Notes: a model not told the origin generated them from the sequence alone. A stretch of DNA of 64,000 nucleotides from Dermatophagoides farinae (GCF_024713945.1 NC_134678.1:62001-126000); one strand, 5' to 3'. Shown: positions 20,990 to 34,400, counted from the first letter of the stretch. Translations and numbers: made by a program.

Positions 20990-23761
20990 TTGATTGAAAA
21001 AGATTTAAAAATGTCGCAACAAGAATTAAACTCCTCGTTATATAATTCGATGACATGTCTATCGAAACGAAACAAACATTTATTTCATTGGCTAATCGGC
21101 TCATTGAGTATGATGACATTATATCAATGGTCAGCATCGATCATATTATCAATTATTGTGGCAACCCTTTATTTAATCTATTCATTCACTGGTGGCAGTT
21201 GGTATCTTTATGGCTATGTTGTCCTGATGACCATTTACCGTGATGCAATGTAAGTTTGTTGTTTTCATCATCATTCATATTTCAGATTTATTTTTAGTTT
21301 CACCAAAAAACAAAACCAAACATTGCAATCTATGATGACATGATTCGAATGTAAAATAAAATATAGGCCAATGAAAATGAAATCGATCTATGTATAAATA
21401 AACTACACTAAATTTGTTTGTCGAACTAAGCTAGATTTTTAATTAATTAAAACTATGTTATCAAGATTATCGCTACAAAATAAAAACTTGATCAAACATG
21501 ATGGCCAAGGTCGTCTTCTCATTATTATTTAATATATACAACTATTTTCAACAACATTCAAGTTGATATTTTTTCTTCTTCATTTATTTTCGTCCAAATT
21601 TTTTTTTCTTCCAAACAAAGTTTAAGGTCAATCAATTTATTATTTTGTTTTTCTTTCTTTTTTTTTGTTTTGTAGAAGCTTACTTCGTTTTTTACGAATA
21701 AATTTCTTTCTATTTCGAATGCGAAGAGGGAATCGTTCGGTACCGAAAATATTCCAATCAATTTGTTCATCACAACCGAATAAAACGTTGTTCCATTATC
21801 AGGATGAGCAATGGACATTCAAACAAGTGGATGAATTTTCCAATAAAATTGTCAACTATTTTCTTGCGCAAGGTTTTCAAAAAGGCGATGAGATAGCATT
21901 GTTTATGGAAAATCGGCCTGAATACGTCGCTATTTGGCTTGGACTAGCCAAAGCTGGTATCGTTTCTGCATTGATCAATAACAATCAACGTATGAACCCG
22001 TTGATTCATTCATTGGTCGTAATCAAATGTAAAGCATTGATTTTTAGCTCGGAATTATTTCAAGGTCAGTGCATTACCAGATTATTATTAAACAGATTTT
22101 TAGATTTCAGATCAGATTGATTATATATTTTCTATTGTTGCAATCATTCAGCGGTCGATGAAATTCGTGAAGATTTGAAAAGTAAAAATGATCACATGAA
22201 ATTCTATTGTTTCAATGTTAATTCAAATGATGATCATGATCATCATATGATGAGGCAAGGAAAAGAAGTGTTTTGCAAAAATTTGAACATCGAAATGGAT
22301 AAAATGTCCAGTGAAGCACCACAAAAAAGTATCGATTCTGTTTCTTTCAATGGTAAGTTTCGGGCAACAACAAAACCAATCCAACTCATTTCTCTTTTGC
22401 ATTTTTCTCATTTTCATCAGATCGTTTACTATACATTTATACATCCGGTACGGAAGGATTACCGAAAGCAGCAATAATAAAGAATAGTCGTTTTATCTAT
22501 ATGGGTGCTGCTACAAGATTCATGATCAATATTAAATCCGACGATATCCTCTATACATGCTTGCCATTATATCATCTTGCTGGTGGCACGATTGGCGCAT
22601 GTCAAGGAGTTGTTTTTGGCAACACTATTGCTATTCGTGGCAAATTTTCTGCATCCAATTTTTGGAAAGATTGCATTAAATATCGATGCACCGTAAGTGT
22701 ATTTTGATTTTGATTATTGATAATTGATTGACTTTTGGATCGCTTATAGGTAGCTCAGTACATTGGAGAAATTTGTCGATATTTATTATCACAACCAGAA
22801 TCACCATGTGATCGTCAACACACGGTACGTTTAATGTTTGGCAATGGTTTGCGACAGAAAATATGGAAAGATTTCGTCAATCGTTTCAACATCAAACAAA
22901 TTGGTGAATTGTATGGTTCAACCGAAGGAAATGCTAATATGAGTGAGTAGTAGCCATCAATAGTGCATTTGTTATCATATCATCATGATGATAATATTTG
23001 TCTCCTGTTTAGTTAACGTGGATAATAAAGAAGGAGCTTGTGGTTTCATATCACAGATTGCACCGATAATATATCCAGCTCGATTGATTAGAATTGATGA
23101 AGATACGGGCAAACCAATTCGTGACAAAAATGGTCTATGTGTTTGTGTTAAACCGGGTGAAACGGGCGAATTTGTTGGTAAAATTACTGCCGATCCAACC
23201 AGAGCTTTTGATGGTTATGCAAATAAAGAGGCCACCAAGAAGAAAATCATCTATGATGTTTTCCGAAAAGGAGATTGTGCATTCGCTTCTGGCGATCTAT
23301 TGACCATGGACCTATTTGGCTATATTTATTTTAAAGATCGCTGTGGTGATACATTCCGATGGAAAGGTGAAAACATATCGACAACCGAATTGGAAGCAGT
23401 TATCAGTGACACAATTCAGTTGGCCGATTGTATTGTTTATGGTGTTGAAGTGCCTGGTTGTGAAGGCAAAGCAGGAATGGCTGCCATTCTAGATAATGAT
23501 CGTACAGTCGATGTTAATGATTTGTTGAAAAAATTACGTCAAAAAGTGCCCATATTCTCCATACCTGTTTTCATACGTCTGGTGGATCAACTGGAATTAA
23601 CTTCAACACATAAATTGCATAAAGTTACTTATCGTAAACAAGGATTCGATCCACAACTGGTGAAAGATCCGTTATATTTTTTTGACTCGAAAAATTTTAC
23701 ATACATTCCACTTGATCAACAATTGTATAATCAAATAATTGAAAACAAAATTCGAATCTAA
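20990..23761 (+). CDS. Fatty-acid transport protein / very-long-chain acyl-CoA synthetase (SLC27 family)
   Basis: Membrane-bound acyl-CoA synthetase that traps long and very long fatty acids as CoA esters at the plasma membrane or ER. Six exons: 20990-21249, 21676-22064, 22152-22352, 22421-22692, 22750-22942 and 23013-23761, all in phase; 687 residues from 20990 or 680 from the second ATG at 21011. N-terminal hydrophobic segments (SIILSIIVATLYLIYSF, WYLYGYVVLM) are followed by the adenylation domain: WTFKQVDEFSN, FMENRPEYVAIWLGLAKAGIVSALIN, the AMP-binding motif YIYTSGTEGLPKAAII, LPLYHLAGG, YGSTEGN and the FATP signature DTFRWKGENISTTEL. The AMP motif has TE where most members have TT. A FATP4/FATP1-like role is the best guess. 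The first intron (426 nt) is longer than the others. Confidence 0.93.
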
Positions 23762-23991
23762 ACAATCTGTCTGTGATAGCAATACGAATTTAGTGTGTTC
23801 GACGATAGCGCCATAGTGTTTGTGATCCGATGCATTTTCATAATATAATAATATAATGATGATAATATGATAATATAGACACTACACTCCATTTGATTCA
23901 TCTTCATATATTCATATTCATATTCTCTTTATAAAGCACTTGACGAAATTTAAATTTTTTTTGTCCAATAAATAATGATGAAATGAAATTT
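23762..23991. other. Convergent 3' region SLC27-like / SNF8
   Basis: A plus-strand AATAAA at 23967-23972 sits only 20 nt before the SNF8 stop codon, so the transporter 3' UTR may reach into the SNF8 transcript on the opposite strand. A run of TAATATAATGATGATAATATG units lies around 23840-23875. Confidence 0.4.
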
Positions 23992-24738
23992 CTATAATTT
24001 ATAAAAGCCTGGAAACCAATAAATAGTTGATGATCGTGCCGATCCAGGTTCATCAAGCCAAACAATAGCATCCATTGTTAAATCATTCAAAGCTTTTTCC
24101 GCTCGGTTTCTTTGCCAACCAAGTTTATCCATTAGATCTTTCACCGTAACATGACCATCATTTTCTTGAGCCAATTTGACCACTTCATTTTGATCCATAT
24201 TTAATTCACTTGATAATGATTGTACCACATATGTATTACGACATTTAACCAGCTGTATTCCAGTGCCCAATGTTGACATTTTTTCGATGGCTTTCACAAC
24301 ATCTTCTTGAACAATATCAGCATCCGATTTACTTGTTACACTTCGTGTTTTTATCAATCGTTTGTATAATTCCTCGATTTCCATCATACCACCAGTTCGA
24401 TGATTTAAGGCCACACAAATCTCAGTTATCTGGACGGCCAATTCATAATAGATATCACCAACGCCAAGCATTTTGGTGAAAAAATTCGTACTTGAATATA
24501 GTGGATCGACACCAATGTTGGCACACATTTTCTGAAATGCACGACGAAAATTTGGATTCTTTTTGATGTCCTTTTTATGGCTGACGGCAAAATCCTGAAG
24601 TTTACCACGAAATGATTCGAATTGTTGTGACAGTTTTTCCAACTGTTCTTTGGCTATGGTTGCACTCATCTCCTGATATTTGGCATCAATTTTCTGCTGC
24701 CGATGAATGGCACCAACGCCTAAACCTCGTCGTCTCAT
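23992..24738 (-). CDS. SNF8: Vacuolar-sorting protein SNF8 / VPS22 (ESCRT-II)
   Basis: ESCRT-II core subunit that helps sort ubiquitinated cargo into multivesicular bodies. It is an intronless ORF of 248 residues; human SNF8 is 258. It begins with MRRRGLGVGAIHRQQ, followed by an N-terminal coiled coil (about 20-60) and the two winged-helix domains. Conserved stretches are FRRAFQKMCANIGVDPL, WAKMLGVGDIYYEL-like KMLGVGDIYYELAVQI, EICVALNHRTGG and C-terminal DLTMDAIVWLDEPG plus YWFPGFY. The start is the first ATG and fits the family N-terminus exactly. Confidence 0.96.
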   Translation of the reverse strand: MRRRGLGVGAIHRQQKIDAKYQEMSATIAKEQLEKLSQQFESFRGKLQDFAVSHKKDIKKNPNFRRAFQKMCANIGVDPLYSSTNFFTKMLGVGDIYYELAVQITEICVALNHRTGGMMEIEELYKRLIKTRSVTSKSDADIVQEDVVKAIEKMSTLGTGIQLVKCRNTYVVQSLSSELNMDQNEVVKLAQENDGHVTVKDLMDKLGWQRNRAEKALNDLTMDAIVWLDEPGSARSSTIYWFPGFYKL

Positions 24739-25052
24739 GATGATTATATTGATTGAATGGGCTAAATCAAAAAAGAATTGGATGTGAAATTGTCAATAAA
24801 TTCAACAGCTGACTTTTTATGTTGAAATGAATTCACAATGTCAAACATAGTGACATCTATCGCTGAAAACGGATTGTTTTTCGTAAAAAATTAGCCAATT
24901 TTTTTATTGTTTTATAATTTTTTTTCTTTAAAAAAATCATCGACCAGCAATTATGAAATAATGTAAAATAATTTCCATAATAATAATGTTATAGAATAGA
25001 ATGTGTAATCAAAACTATTGTGACTTGATAGTGATTCAAAACTCTTCGGACA
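24739..25052. other. Short AT-rich spacer between SNF8 promoter side and centractin 3' end
   Basis: These 314 bp between two tandem minus-strand genes hold no ORF. They must contain the SNF8 promoter and the centractin 3' UTR end. Runs of T and A near 24875-24945 are the only notable feature. Confidence 0.4.
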
Positions 25053-26396
25053 TCAAAACGTTTTCTTCTGAACAATTCTTAGGCCTTCTTCATCATATTC
25101 TTTTCTTGAGATCCACATTCGTTTGAATGATTCCAAACTGGCCAATATAGAACCACCGATCCATGTTGAATATAGCCGTTCTTGTGGAGCACTGATACGA
25201 ATTTTAAGATCTTTTGGACCAATCTTCCTCACTTCATTCAGGAGACGATCGCCGAATCCTTTGAATAGCGTACTACCACCGCTTAATACAATATTTTGGT
25301 AGAAAATTTTTCTCAAATCTATATCGGCTTTTTCGATACTAGATATAAGTATCTCATGAACGCCCTCGAATTCATGACCAATGATACTGGGTCGAAATAG
25401 AATTTCGGGCGCTCTAAGTCGTGGCAATACACCAATTTCCACTGTTCGACCATCTGGTAATACATATGAAGTATTCTCTAATTCACCAGTACCACCGGGT
25501 ACAGTTCGATCATCGTATGTTCGTTGTTGATTGCTGGTTAGAAAACAGATTTTCTCTTTGATAGTTTTGACCACTTCGAATTCAGCCGTCGTATTGAATA
25601 CGAGACCTTCTTTACGGAGTAATAATTTCAAATGTCTAGTTACATCACGACCCGCCACATCTGATCGGGTTATCGAAAGTGGTAGGGCAAATCCTTCATA
25701 AATAGGCACCGCTTGTGTCACACCATCACCGGAATCCAAAACAATACCTGTAGTTCGACCAGTTGCATATAAACTTAACACTGCCTGTATTGATATGAAC
25801 AATGCCGGCACATTGAATGTTTCGAAAAAAATTTCTGCCGTTCGTTCACGATTCTGTCTTGGATTTATTGGTGCCTCTATTTTTTAACCATAAAAAATTA
25901 ATAAATCATTCAATCGATATGATTATCAAAAACAAACAACAAACCTGTCAATAGGACTGGATGTTCTTCCGAAAATGTTTGCAGCTGTTCTTTTGAATAA
26001 ATATAATGCCATATCTTTTCCATTTCATTCCAATCGGTAACGATACCATGTTCCATTGGATATTTTATGGATAATAAACCACGATGTTCTTCCGCTCGTC
26101 TTCCTATAAATGAATGATAATTATAAATTTAATTTTGATCCGGGAGAAATTTTCATTTTTTTTACCAATAAAAAAATCACCCTCAAGAGCACCAGCCATC
26201 ACACGAATATGTTTAGGACGACCAACAAGATTAAGGAATATACATTTAGGAATTGAATCACCAGCAAAACCGGCTTTGATGACACCTGACAGTGTTCAAA
26301 TTTTATTTTATTTTATTTTTCAATAAATTCAATTCAAATCATACCTGATCCATTGTCAATCACAACCGGCTGATTAACCATCATAGGCAGATCCAT
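25053..26396 (-). CDS. ACTR1: Centractin (actin-related protein 1, dynactin filament subunit)
   Basis: Arp1 forms the short filament of dynactin, the dynein activator. Four exons, 26396-26345, 26285-26166, 26103-25945 and 25876-25053, give 384 residues in consistent phase (vertebrate Arp1 is 376). It begins [18 protein letters not shown] and continues with [105 protein letters not shown] and [22 protein letters not shown]. The C-terminus ends in KKTF like vertebrate Arp1 (RKTF) rather than actin KCF, which separates it from actin, Arp2 and Arp3. All nucleotide-binding loops appear intact. Confidence 0.95.
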
Positions 26397-27111
26397 TTTT
26401 GTTTGATTGATTTGAATAGATTTTGATTATCGATGATTATGACGATTTATTGGTATATAATATGAATGAACAAGTAGAATGAATTGAAGAATTTCGCCCC
26501 TTTTTTGGATAAATCAGAATTCAACACCATGAATGAAAAAAAACTTATATACAAAATTATATTCTTTAAACTGTTTAAGCGTATATCAAACTATAACATT
26601 CTTGAATTAAGCATTTATCGTTACAAAACAACGATGAATGAAAATATGAATCCAAATCCAGATAAATTATCAATCAAGAATAATCATCAGGCAAAAACCG
26701 AACCCTAATAAAAAACGATATTATGACCATGTTAGACATGATTTGGGTGGAAATAGTCATTCAATATATTTTATTTATTCGGGATATATGTTGCCGTTGG
26801 ATATTTATTTTTTGGTGGATCATTGGCAGTAGTAGCAATTTGGGATGCTTGCGTATGTGTCTGTGTCTGTGTGTGTGGTATGTAAGATCTTGGTTTCCCC
26901 TTTTGCTGTCGCCATCCCCATCGCTTGTCAAGATCTTTGCCGTAACCTACATTATTTTTATAGCTTCTTAACGGCCACACACAAATCGGACACCTGTTCA
27001 TCATCTCGTCAAAGTTTACGATTACAATATATAGTAGTTTGTTTTTTTTTCAATTTGTTATTCATGTATGAAAATAAATGAATTATATTGATTGATGATT
27101 GATGATTGATT
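26397..27111. promoter_or_regulatory. Divergent intergenic region centractin / DDAH-like
   Basis: No gene is confidently recognised. A patch at about 26880-26940 is clearly richer in G+C than its surroundings and is bounded by a 9-bp inverted repeat (AAGATCTTG at 26884-26892, CAAGATCTT at 26929-26937). A minus-strand 77-codon ORF (27004-26771) covers this patch but matches nothing I recognise. Confidence 0.35.
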
Positions 27112-28183
27112 ATGAAAATGTTCTCATCGTTTGGTCGATATTCACATGCAATTGTGGCCCGTGTTCCGGACAATTTTTGTGAAACACAATCTGGCCTTTT
27201 ACAAGCAAGACAAGAACATGAACGTTTTACGAAACTATTACGTTCACTTGGTCTTGATGTTATCGAATTACCTGCCGATCCACAATTACCGCATAGTGTT
27301 TATGTTGAAGATACTGCCTTCACTGTCAATGGTACCGCATTGATTTGTCGTCCTGGTCATCCTTCCAGAATTAAAGAGGTAATCCATACCTGATTATTTG
27401 ATTCTTTATGCTCTAATCTTGCACATTCATCCATTAAACCAGGTGGATACCATCCGATCAATCCTGAGTAAAGAGCTTAATCTGCCATTGATCGAGATAA
27501 CCGATCCAAAAGCCAAACTAGATGGTGGCGATATCCTCTTTACAGGTAATCACTTTCAACAAGTTCAACAAACCAAATTGATATTAACCAAATGTCGAAT
27601 TAGGCCGTGAAATATTTGTCGGTGTTTCACAACGAACCAATCTAAGTGGTGCTTTAGCCGTTGCATCTGCATTTCCCGAATTCTATGTAACACCAATCAA
27701 TGTTCCACGTAAAGTTCTTCATCTGAAATCCTGTGTTTCAATGGCTGGTCCGGATATTCTTGCCGTTAGTTCCACAATGGAAGCTCAGGAAATACTACGG
27801 GTAAGCTAAATGATGAACAAAATTAATAAACAAAAAAAATTAAAAATATTTATTGCCACTAGCGTATTGCTTCCGAAGCTTCATTTCCATATACGACCAT
27901 TACGGCCAATGATAATGAATCTGCCAACGTTCTCTACATTAATGGAACATTAAGTAAGCCAATTGATAAATCACGTATCACAAAATCATAAATTTCCACA
28001 CCCTTTTAATCCATTATTATAGTTCATCGTTCCGAATTTCCACAAAGTGTAGCCATTTTTGAGAATAAAGTCGATTATAAACGTACGGAAACATCGGTAT
28101 TTGAATTGTGTAAAAATCAAGGTACATTAAGTTCATTGTGCATATTGGTCAAGAAAAGTCGTCCACATCATACGGTTGTTTGA
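27112..28183 (+). CDS. Dimethylarginine dimethylaminohydrolase (DDAH) family protein, catalytic Cys apparently replaced
   Basis: DDAH hydrolyses asymmetric dimethylarginine to citrulline and dimethylamine, relieving nitric-oxide synthase inhibition. Five exons, 27112-27378, 27443-27545, 27604-27800, 27863-27953 and 28023-28183, give 272 residues in phase. Family stretches are FGRYSHAIVARVPDNF, LGLDVIELPADPQLPHSVYVEDTAF, LICRPGHPSRIKEV, LDGGDILFTGREIFVGVSQRTN and HLKSCVSMAGPDILAV. The catalytic His (in HLKS) and acidic residues (VED) are present. The C-terminal active-site segment, LLTCCSVLINK in vertebrate DDAH1, reads TLSSLCILVKK here; without gaps the nucleophilic Cys aligns with Ser, and a Cys lies two positions later. 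The enzyme may be inactive or altered; the fold assignment is firm. The start is the ATG at 27112. Confidence 0.88.
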
Positions 28184-28454
28184 AAATTTATCACAACATC
28201 AAGTATTAATTATTAACATTCCACCACAAAATGTAATTGAAAAAAGTATTGAAAACATGATGACATGATATAACATTCATATTTTACAGAAAAAAAAACA
28301 TTTGTTTATTTGATGAATTTTACAATTTTACAAGATTATATATAATATCATCATCATCATTTATCATTTATGGTATATTAATTATTAAAAAATGTTTGCA
28401 TTTTGTTCCAATTAGTCCAGTTTTGTGTACGTGTGATATTAGTCATCTCATTTA
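28184..28454. other. Convergent 3' region DDAH-like / WDR47
   Basis: A minus-strand AATAAA (TTTATT at 28305-28310) is a good poly(A) signal for WDR47. No canonical plus-strand AATAAA for the DDAH-like gene is obvious. No ORF is present. Confidence 0.4.
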
Positions 28455-31400
28455 TTATGAATCAGTCATATCAGGTAATGTCCATATGATGGCCGATTTA
28501 TCCGCACTTGTAGTGATGAATGAAAATTCATTGGGATGCCAACGACATTGAATCACTTTATCATCATGACTAGCAACATGTATACTTTGCAGTGGTTGTG
28601 TTAGATCACCTTGTAGATCGGTCAATGCAATGTGATTATCATAGCTACCAGTGAGTAGATAATAGGCTTTATTACTGAAACGTATCGTACGAATATCTGC
28701 AGTATGCGGATGAAATGTTTGTATAACTCTTCCACCTCGTATATCATACAGCATACAGGTAGAATCTTCATGACCCGATACCAATAGTTTGCCGGAGGGA
28801 TCCACACAAACAGCAGCTACAGCACCACCAGGTTTATTTCTCGATATTGTTGGACATGTGACAAAATTGATACAGCTATTTGTTCTCAAATCCCAGAATC
28901 TTATCGTACGATCCTGTGAACCAGAAACAAACATAGCACCACCCCATGTATACATCGATAGAATTGGTCCTGAGTGGCCAGAAAGGCTTAAGAATGTAGT
29001 ACCGGTTTCACAATCGGTAATGTAAACTTTGCAATCACCAGCGCCACCAGATAAAAGTAGACTTGATCCATTGGTTATATCATCCATGAAACATACATCT
29101 CGTACAGTTCCATCATGTGCATTTAGATTGATTTCATTCGTTGAAAATGTTGCCGTGTCCTGATTGAATGGCAATATTTTAACCGTTTTATCATTGGAAC
29201 CAGTTGCCAATAGATTTCCCAGTTTATTCCATGCCAAACTGTGTGAAGTGAGAAAACCCGAAATTTAATAAACGAACAGAATTGCAACATAAAACACATT
29301 ACTGACCAATAAATGGAGCCTTTATGATAGTTGGTTCGGGCGTATATTTCATCGGGCTCGATCAATTCATGTGAATTGCTAAAATTCAAATTGGAAAAAA
29401 ACGAATCGTTATTAGTCATGAACAAGAAAAAACCATTGATAAACCTTTGATCTAATTGATTGCCATCTTTTTCGCTCTTTGATTGTAAGGATGGCTCATA
29501 ATGAAAAATTCGTAACAATTTTGAATTGGATCCAATCGCATAATAATTGCCACTAGGATGAAATTCCCCGGTTCGTATGGCTTGTTGATCACGAATTTTG
29601 ATTATTGGTATAAAATTTACATCTTGATTATCATCCTGTTGTTGTTGCTGTTGCTGAGAAGTTAAACTGGACATATCATACGATGAATCATGATGTAGTC
29701 GATGTTCCGAAGTACTGGACAAAATCGGTGATGTACGGATTCCATGCTGTGCATTTCGATGTGGAAAACAAACAAACAAACAAAAAACAAACAAAAAATC
29801 ATCAATTAAACATTTGCCATATTAATATTCATTAAAAAATGGTTATTTTTGGCCCAAGCTTAATAAACAATAAAAAAAATGTTAGTCCAAGATTGATTGA
29901 TTGAATAAATTCGAATGAAACAAAGATTAAGAGAGAGAAACCATGATTATTTTATGATTATGATCAATATGTCATCCAGTCATCCAGTCATCGTCATCAT
30001 CCGAATGACATGGCATATTAATTGAGAAAAAAGAATGAATGAAAATTTAGATTCAGAACATGATTGGATTACTAGTAGATGGAATAATAAACTTGAAGGT
30101 TATCTTTGGCCATTATACATTTACGAGTTTTGCACAAACACACCTTTTTATCTGTTGAATGTTCCCTTGCGATTACCTGTATCAATGTGTGTGTGTGTGT
30201 AATGTATTTCAAGATTGCAATTTTTAAATGAAATTTTTATGTGAAAAATGTGATTATTGTAATAATAATTTAAGACTTTTTTCATTCTTCGATAATAGAT
30301 CTGGATGTGAATTTCCTCACTGCACACAAACCAATAACAGCAATGTTGAAGAGAATGCAAAAAAAATCAAATGAAAACAAAACAAAAAAAAATTATGAAA
30401 TAAAAATTTAATCCAAACTGTTGCTGGAAAAACAAAACAAAATCTGGTAGCACACACACACACACATGGACTGCAGATGTTTACGAGATTAACTTACAAA
30501 CAATTTCGCTTCGGAAAGATTATCCGGATAGAATGATTTACAATTAAGATATTCATTCATACTTTCATCCGATTCATGGCCACCATCATCATCATCATCA
30601 TCACTATTGTCATTATTGTGATTGCCATAATCAAATAATCGATGTTCACCTCTATTCTTTGTCGACGATGATAAAGTTGTTTTCGGTTGCTGTGTTGATT
30701 TCGATTTCAAATCATATTTATATGAATAAGGTTCATATTCTGGTTCAGAATCGGATGCAGCAGCATATGATACGCCTTTATTTGTTACGGTTGTTGTCGT
30801 TGTGGAATAACCACCACCAACACCACCAAAAGTGGATGGATAATTATTATTCAAATCATTATCATATGATCCATAACTTTTACCAGTACCATATCGATAT
30901 TTATGGCCCAAATCACCATCATCATCAAACGTGGATTTATATTTTCGATTGCTATCCCCACCACTTTGATAACGATTACGTGATGATGATGAAGGTCGTG
31001 TGAGTGAATGAGTGTAACGGCCACCACCACCACCACTATGTCCACTTTTCATTGAACCAGAATCTTCTTCTATAAAACTGGCATCATGTGCACCAAGACT
31101 TTTATTCAGAGCATTAAAATAATCATCATCAATCTTTAAATTCGATGTCGAGGATGTTCGTGATAGTGAGGAAGTTGAACGATATGGTGACTTTGAACGG
31201 TATCGATTTGGAGTTGATAATGATGTGGAAAATTTATCAAAATTGGACCATCGATCACTACCAACACCGTATGAACGACTCATTTTGGTAAAAATAAAAA
31301 CAAACAAATCACAATCAGAACAAAAAAACAACAATAAATTCAAATCCAACAATCAAATAGTGATGGCAAAAAAAGAAACAACAGTCAAACACCAGAACAA

Positions 31401-34400
31401 CACGTTTGTTGAAATGGGAAAATTTTTTTCATCATCAATTTGGTTGTGAGAATTTATATACCATCGGAATGATGCAAATACTACACACACACACACAGGT
31501 TAAGAGAAAAATGACGCGCGCCAACAAAAAAAGTGAAACCCTGAAATGAAGCTTGAAGAACAGGTAAATGGAAAAGAAGCTAAACAAACCAAGTTCAAGT
31601 TATATTTGTGAAGCAGTAATTAAATTTTGTGTGTAGGTGACAACGAATGCAACGATGAAATGGAATAGAAAAATTTCGTTTCCAGGTATTCAATTGTAAT
31701 AATGAAGTATTTAGATGAAACATGCTTATTTTTAGCCATCATCAAAGTATTCCAACAGTTGGACATTTGGACAAACATACAATACTTTGTTCGTTCACGC
31801 CTTGGACACACTTTGCAAGATCATAAAAAATTATCAATGCACACAAACCAAATGACTGCAAAAGTTTTATCCTTCTAAAGTGCCTAATTGACTTTCAACA
31901 AAGTAGTAGAGATGTCTTGTTGTTGGGCAAACATAATGCCAATAATCATTGATGATGAACAACATATTGAAGGAGAAAGTTTTTGGTAAATGAAAAAAAA
32001 CAGTACACAAGCAACAATCGAGCGTGTTTTAGTGGGCAAAATAATGTTTGACAAACAAAAGACAAATGACAATTATTTTTAAATTTTTCAGCAATTAAGA
32101 TTTGATGATTGCTATGAATACAAATGAAGCAATACCTTTTGCTGTCGTTGTTGATGTTGGTGAAACAATTTTTCCACATTAGACATTGTCATCATTATGA
32201 TGAATGATGAATTTGAATAATTTAGAAAAACCAGAAATCAGAAACCAAAACAAACTCGATTTAGATAGAATCAAAATAAAATCCAGCTGTAAACATGAGG
32301 CACTCAGCCAAATAAATGTGTGTCATATGTGCAAAAAACAGTGAGGCATTTTTTCAAAGATTTTTCTCAGTGTGATTGATTGAACAAACAAAAAAAATGC
32401 GACAACCACAAAAGTGCATATGTGCATCGAGCATTATTATAGAGGAGAGATAATATCGCTAATGTCATCTAAAATACATCAAAACAACCATAATACACAC
32501 TACACTGCTGTACATTACAAGAATAGAGGTTAATTTCCAATCAATTCAATGTAGAATAATTCTAATTTGAACGAAAAAATGGGTACACATTCATTCATTC
32601 AGTATCACCAGAAAATTCGAAACAAAACAAAACAGCCAAAAAATCAATGAAGTTTTCATCAAAAGCAAACCTGTACATTTTTTTTCTTTCGCTTTTGCCC
32701 ACAAAAGGAAATCAACACGCAAGCCTCTGACTATTAGACATTAGCATCTCAATAACATCACACACACACACATCACACACACTTGTAATTTTTCTTTCAT
32801 TTCATTTCATTGACATTCTTTTGGAAAAAAAACTCAAATAAAAAGGGGGTAATCGGAAAAGAAAAGGGGCAAACAATAATGAATGTTTGTTTTTAAATCA
32901 ATGCCTACACGAATTTAGATTTTGAATCAAATTTCGTGAAAAAAATGCATGGTAGGTGGTTGTGTTTTGCTGACAAACACAGCAGAAAGCAATATATTGA
33001 TTCTTATTGTTTGGGGGTTGTTTCATCGATATATTAAATTTACGTTTCAAATTTTCGTTCGTGAAGCACCAACGCTCGATAATGGATTGAATCCAATTCA
33101 TCTGACAACACAATGCTAACCAAAAAAAAAGAGACAGGATATTAAAAAGGCCATTCATGGAGATTGTGAATTTTTCAAAAGAAAAAATTTTTAGGATTAA
33201 GATTTTTTTTTGGCTGAGAGAACAGGTTTTCAATATTCGTATATTTGATAAACAACAAACAAACCAGTTCAGGTTCAGTACCCTTTTCTCAAATGATAAT
33301 TTTTTTGGTTTTAGGTTTTAAAAAAAACACACACACAAAAGAAAATCATTCTTCGAAAGAAAAGAAATAGCCAACACTTTCGATCATATTTGCAAAAAAA
33401 AAAATACAGAAATGACAGGTGGAAATTGGAAAATTTTTTGACCTTGATTCACAGTGAACATTATCCACAACAACAACAAATAAAATAAACATCAACATAT
33501 TCAAAAAAAAAATTTCAATATGAAATGAAATGAAGGGACAAATTTTTTTGATAATTTTTGAAAATCAAAAAAATAAAAATAAACAAACACACATATCTAT
33601 CCATTTAAATGACCTCGAAACAACCACCACCACAGAGAACTGTGATGCATTGATGATTTTTTCGATTGAATGAATTCAAGAAACATTTACGAAAAAAATG
33701 AAAACCGAATGGATTAAAATGGCAGCGTGGGTGATCTAAATTCCAATATCAAACGAAAAGCAATAGAATATAGTCATCATTCCAAGGCAATACTAAACTA
33801 ACCAGCTAGCAAAGCCACAGCCAATATAATGGATTCAATGAGTGGACAATGTCATCAAATGTTGAATGATGATCATTAATAATGCTAATTAATCTGACCA
33901 AATACATGAATGAAAAAAAAGACTCACATGACATGAACGTAAGGATAAAGTGGATTGACTTAACAAACGACTCAGCGACGATGGTGATGATTGACAACTA
34001 CGGTGGTGGTCAAATCTTCTGTTCATTAGATTTAAATTTAAATGTTCACGCATTGGACAAATACGAAAATGATGTATGAATGGTGACGGTGACGATGATG
34101 ATGATGATGATGTCGAAATTGGTGAAATAGAAATCGGTGTCAACAATGCGGATGATGATGATGACAAACTATGATCATTATACATAGACATCTTTTGACT
34201 TTTGCTTCGAACCGATTGTGGATTGTGAATAGGACAAATCGGTCTTGATGTGGTGGTCCACATTTTTATCTTTATTTTTTAATCTCTTCGAATCAATCAA
34301 TGATTAAAAATTGGCTCAAAGTCGAATTTAATGAACGAAAAATGGTTGTTTGATTTATTATGTTGAAAATCTAATCAAAACGATAAGAAAAATGATTCCA

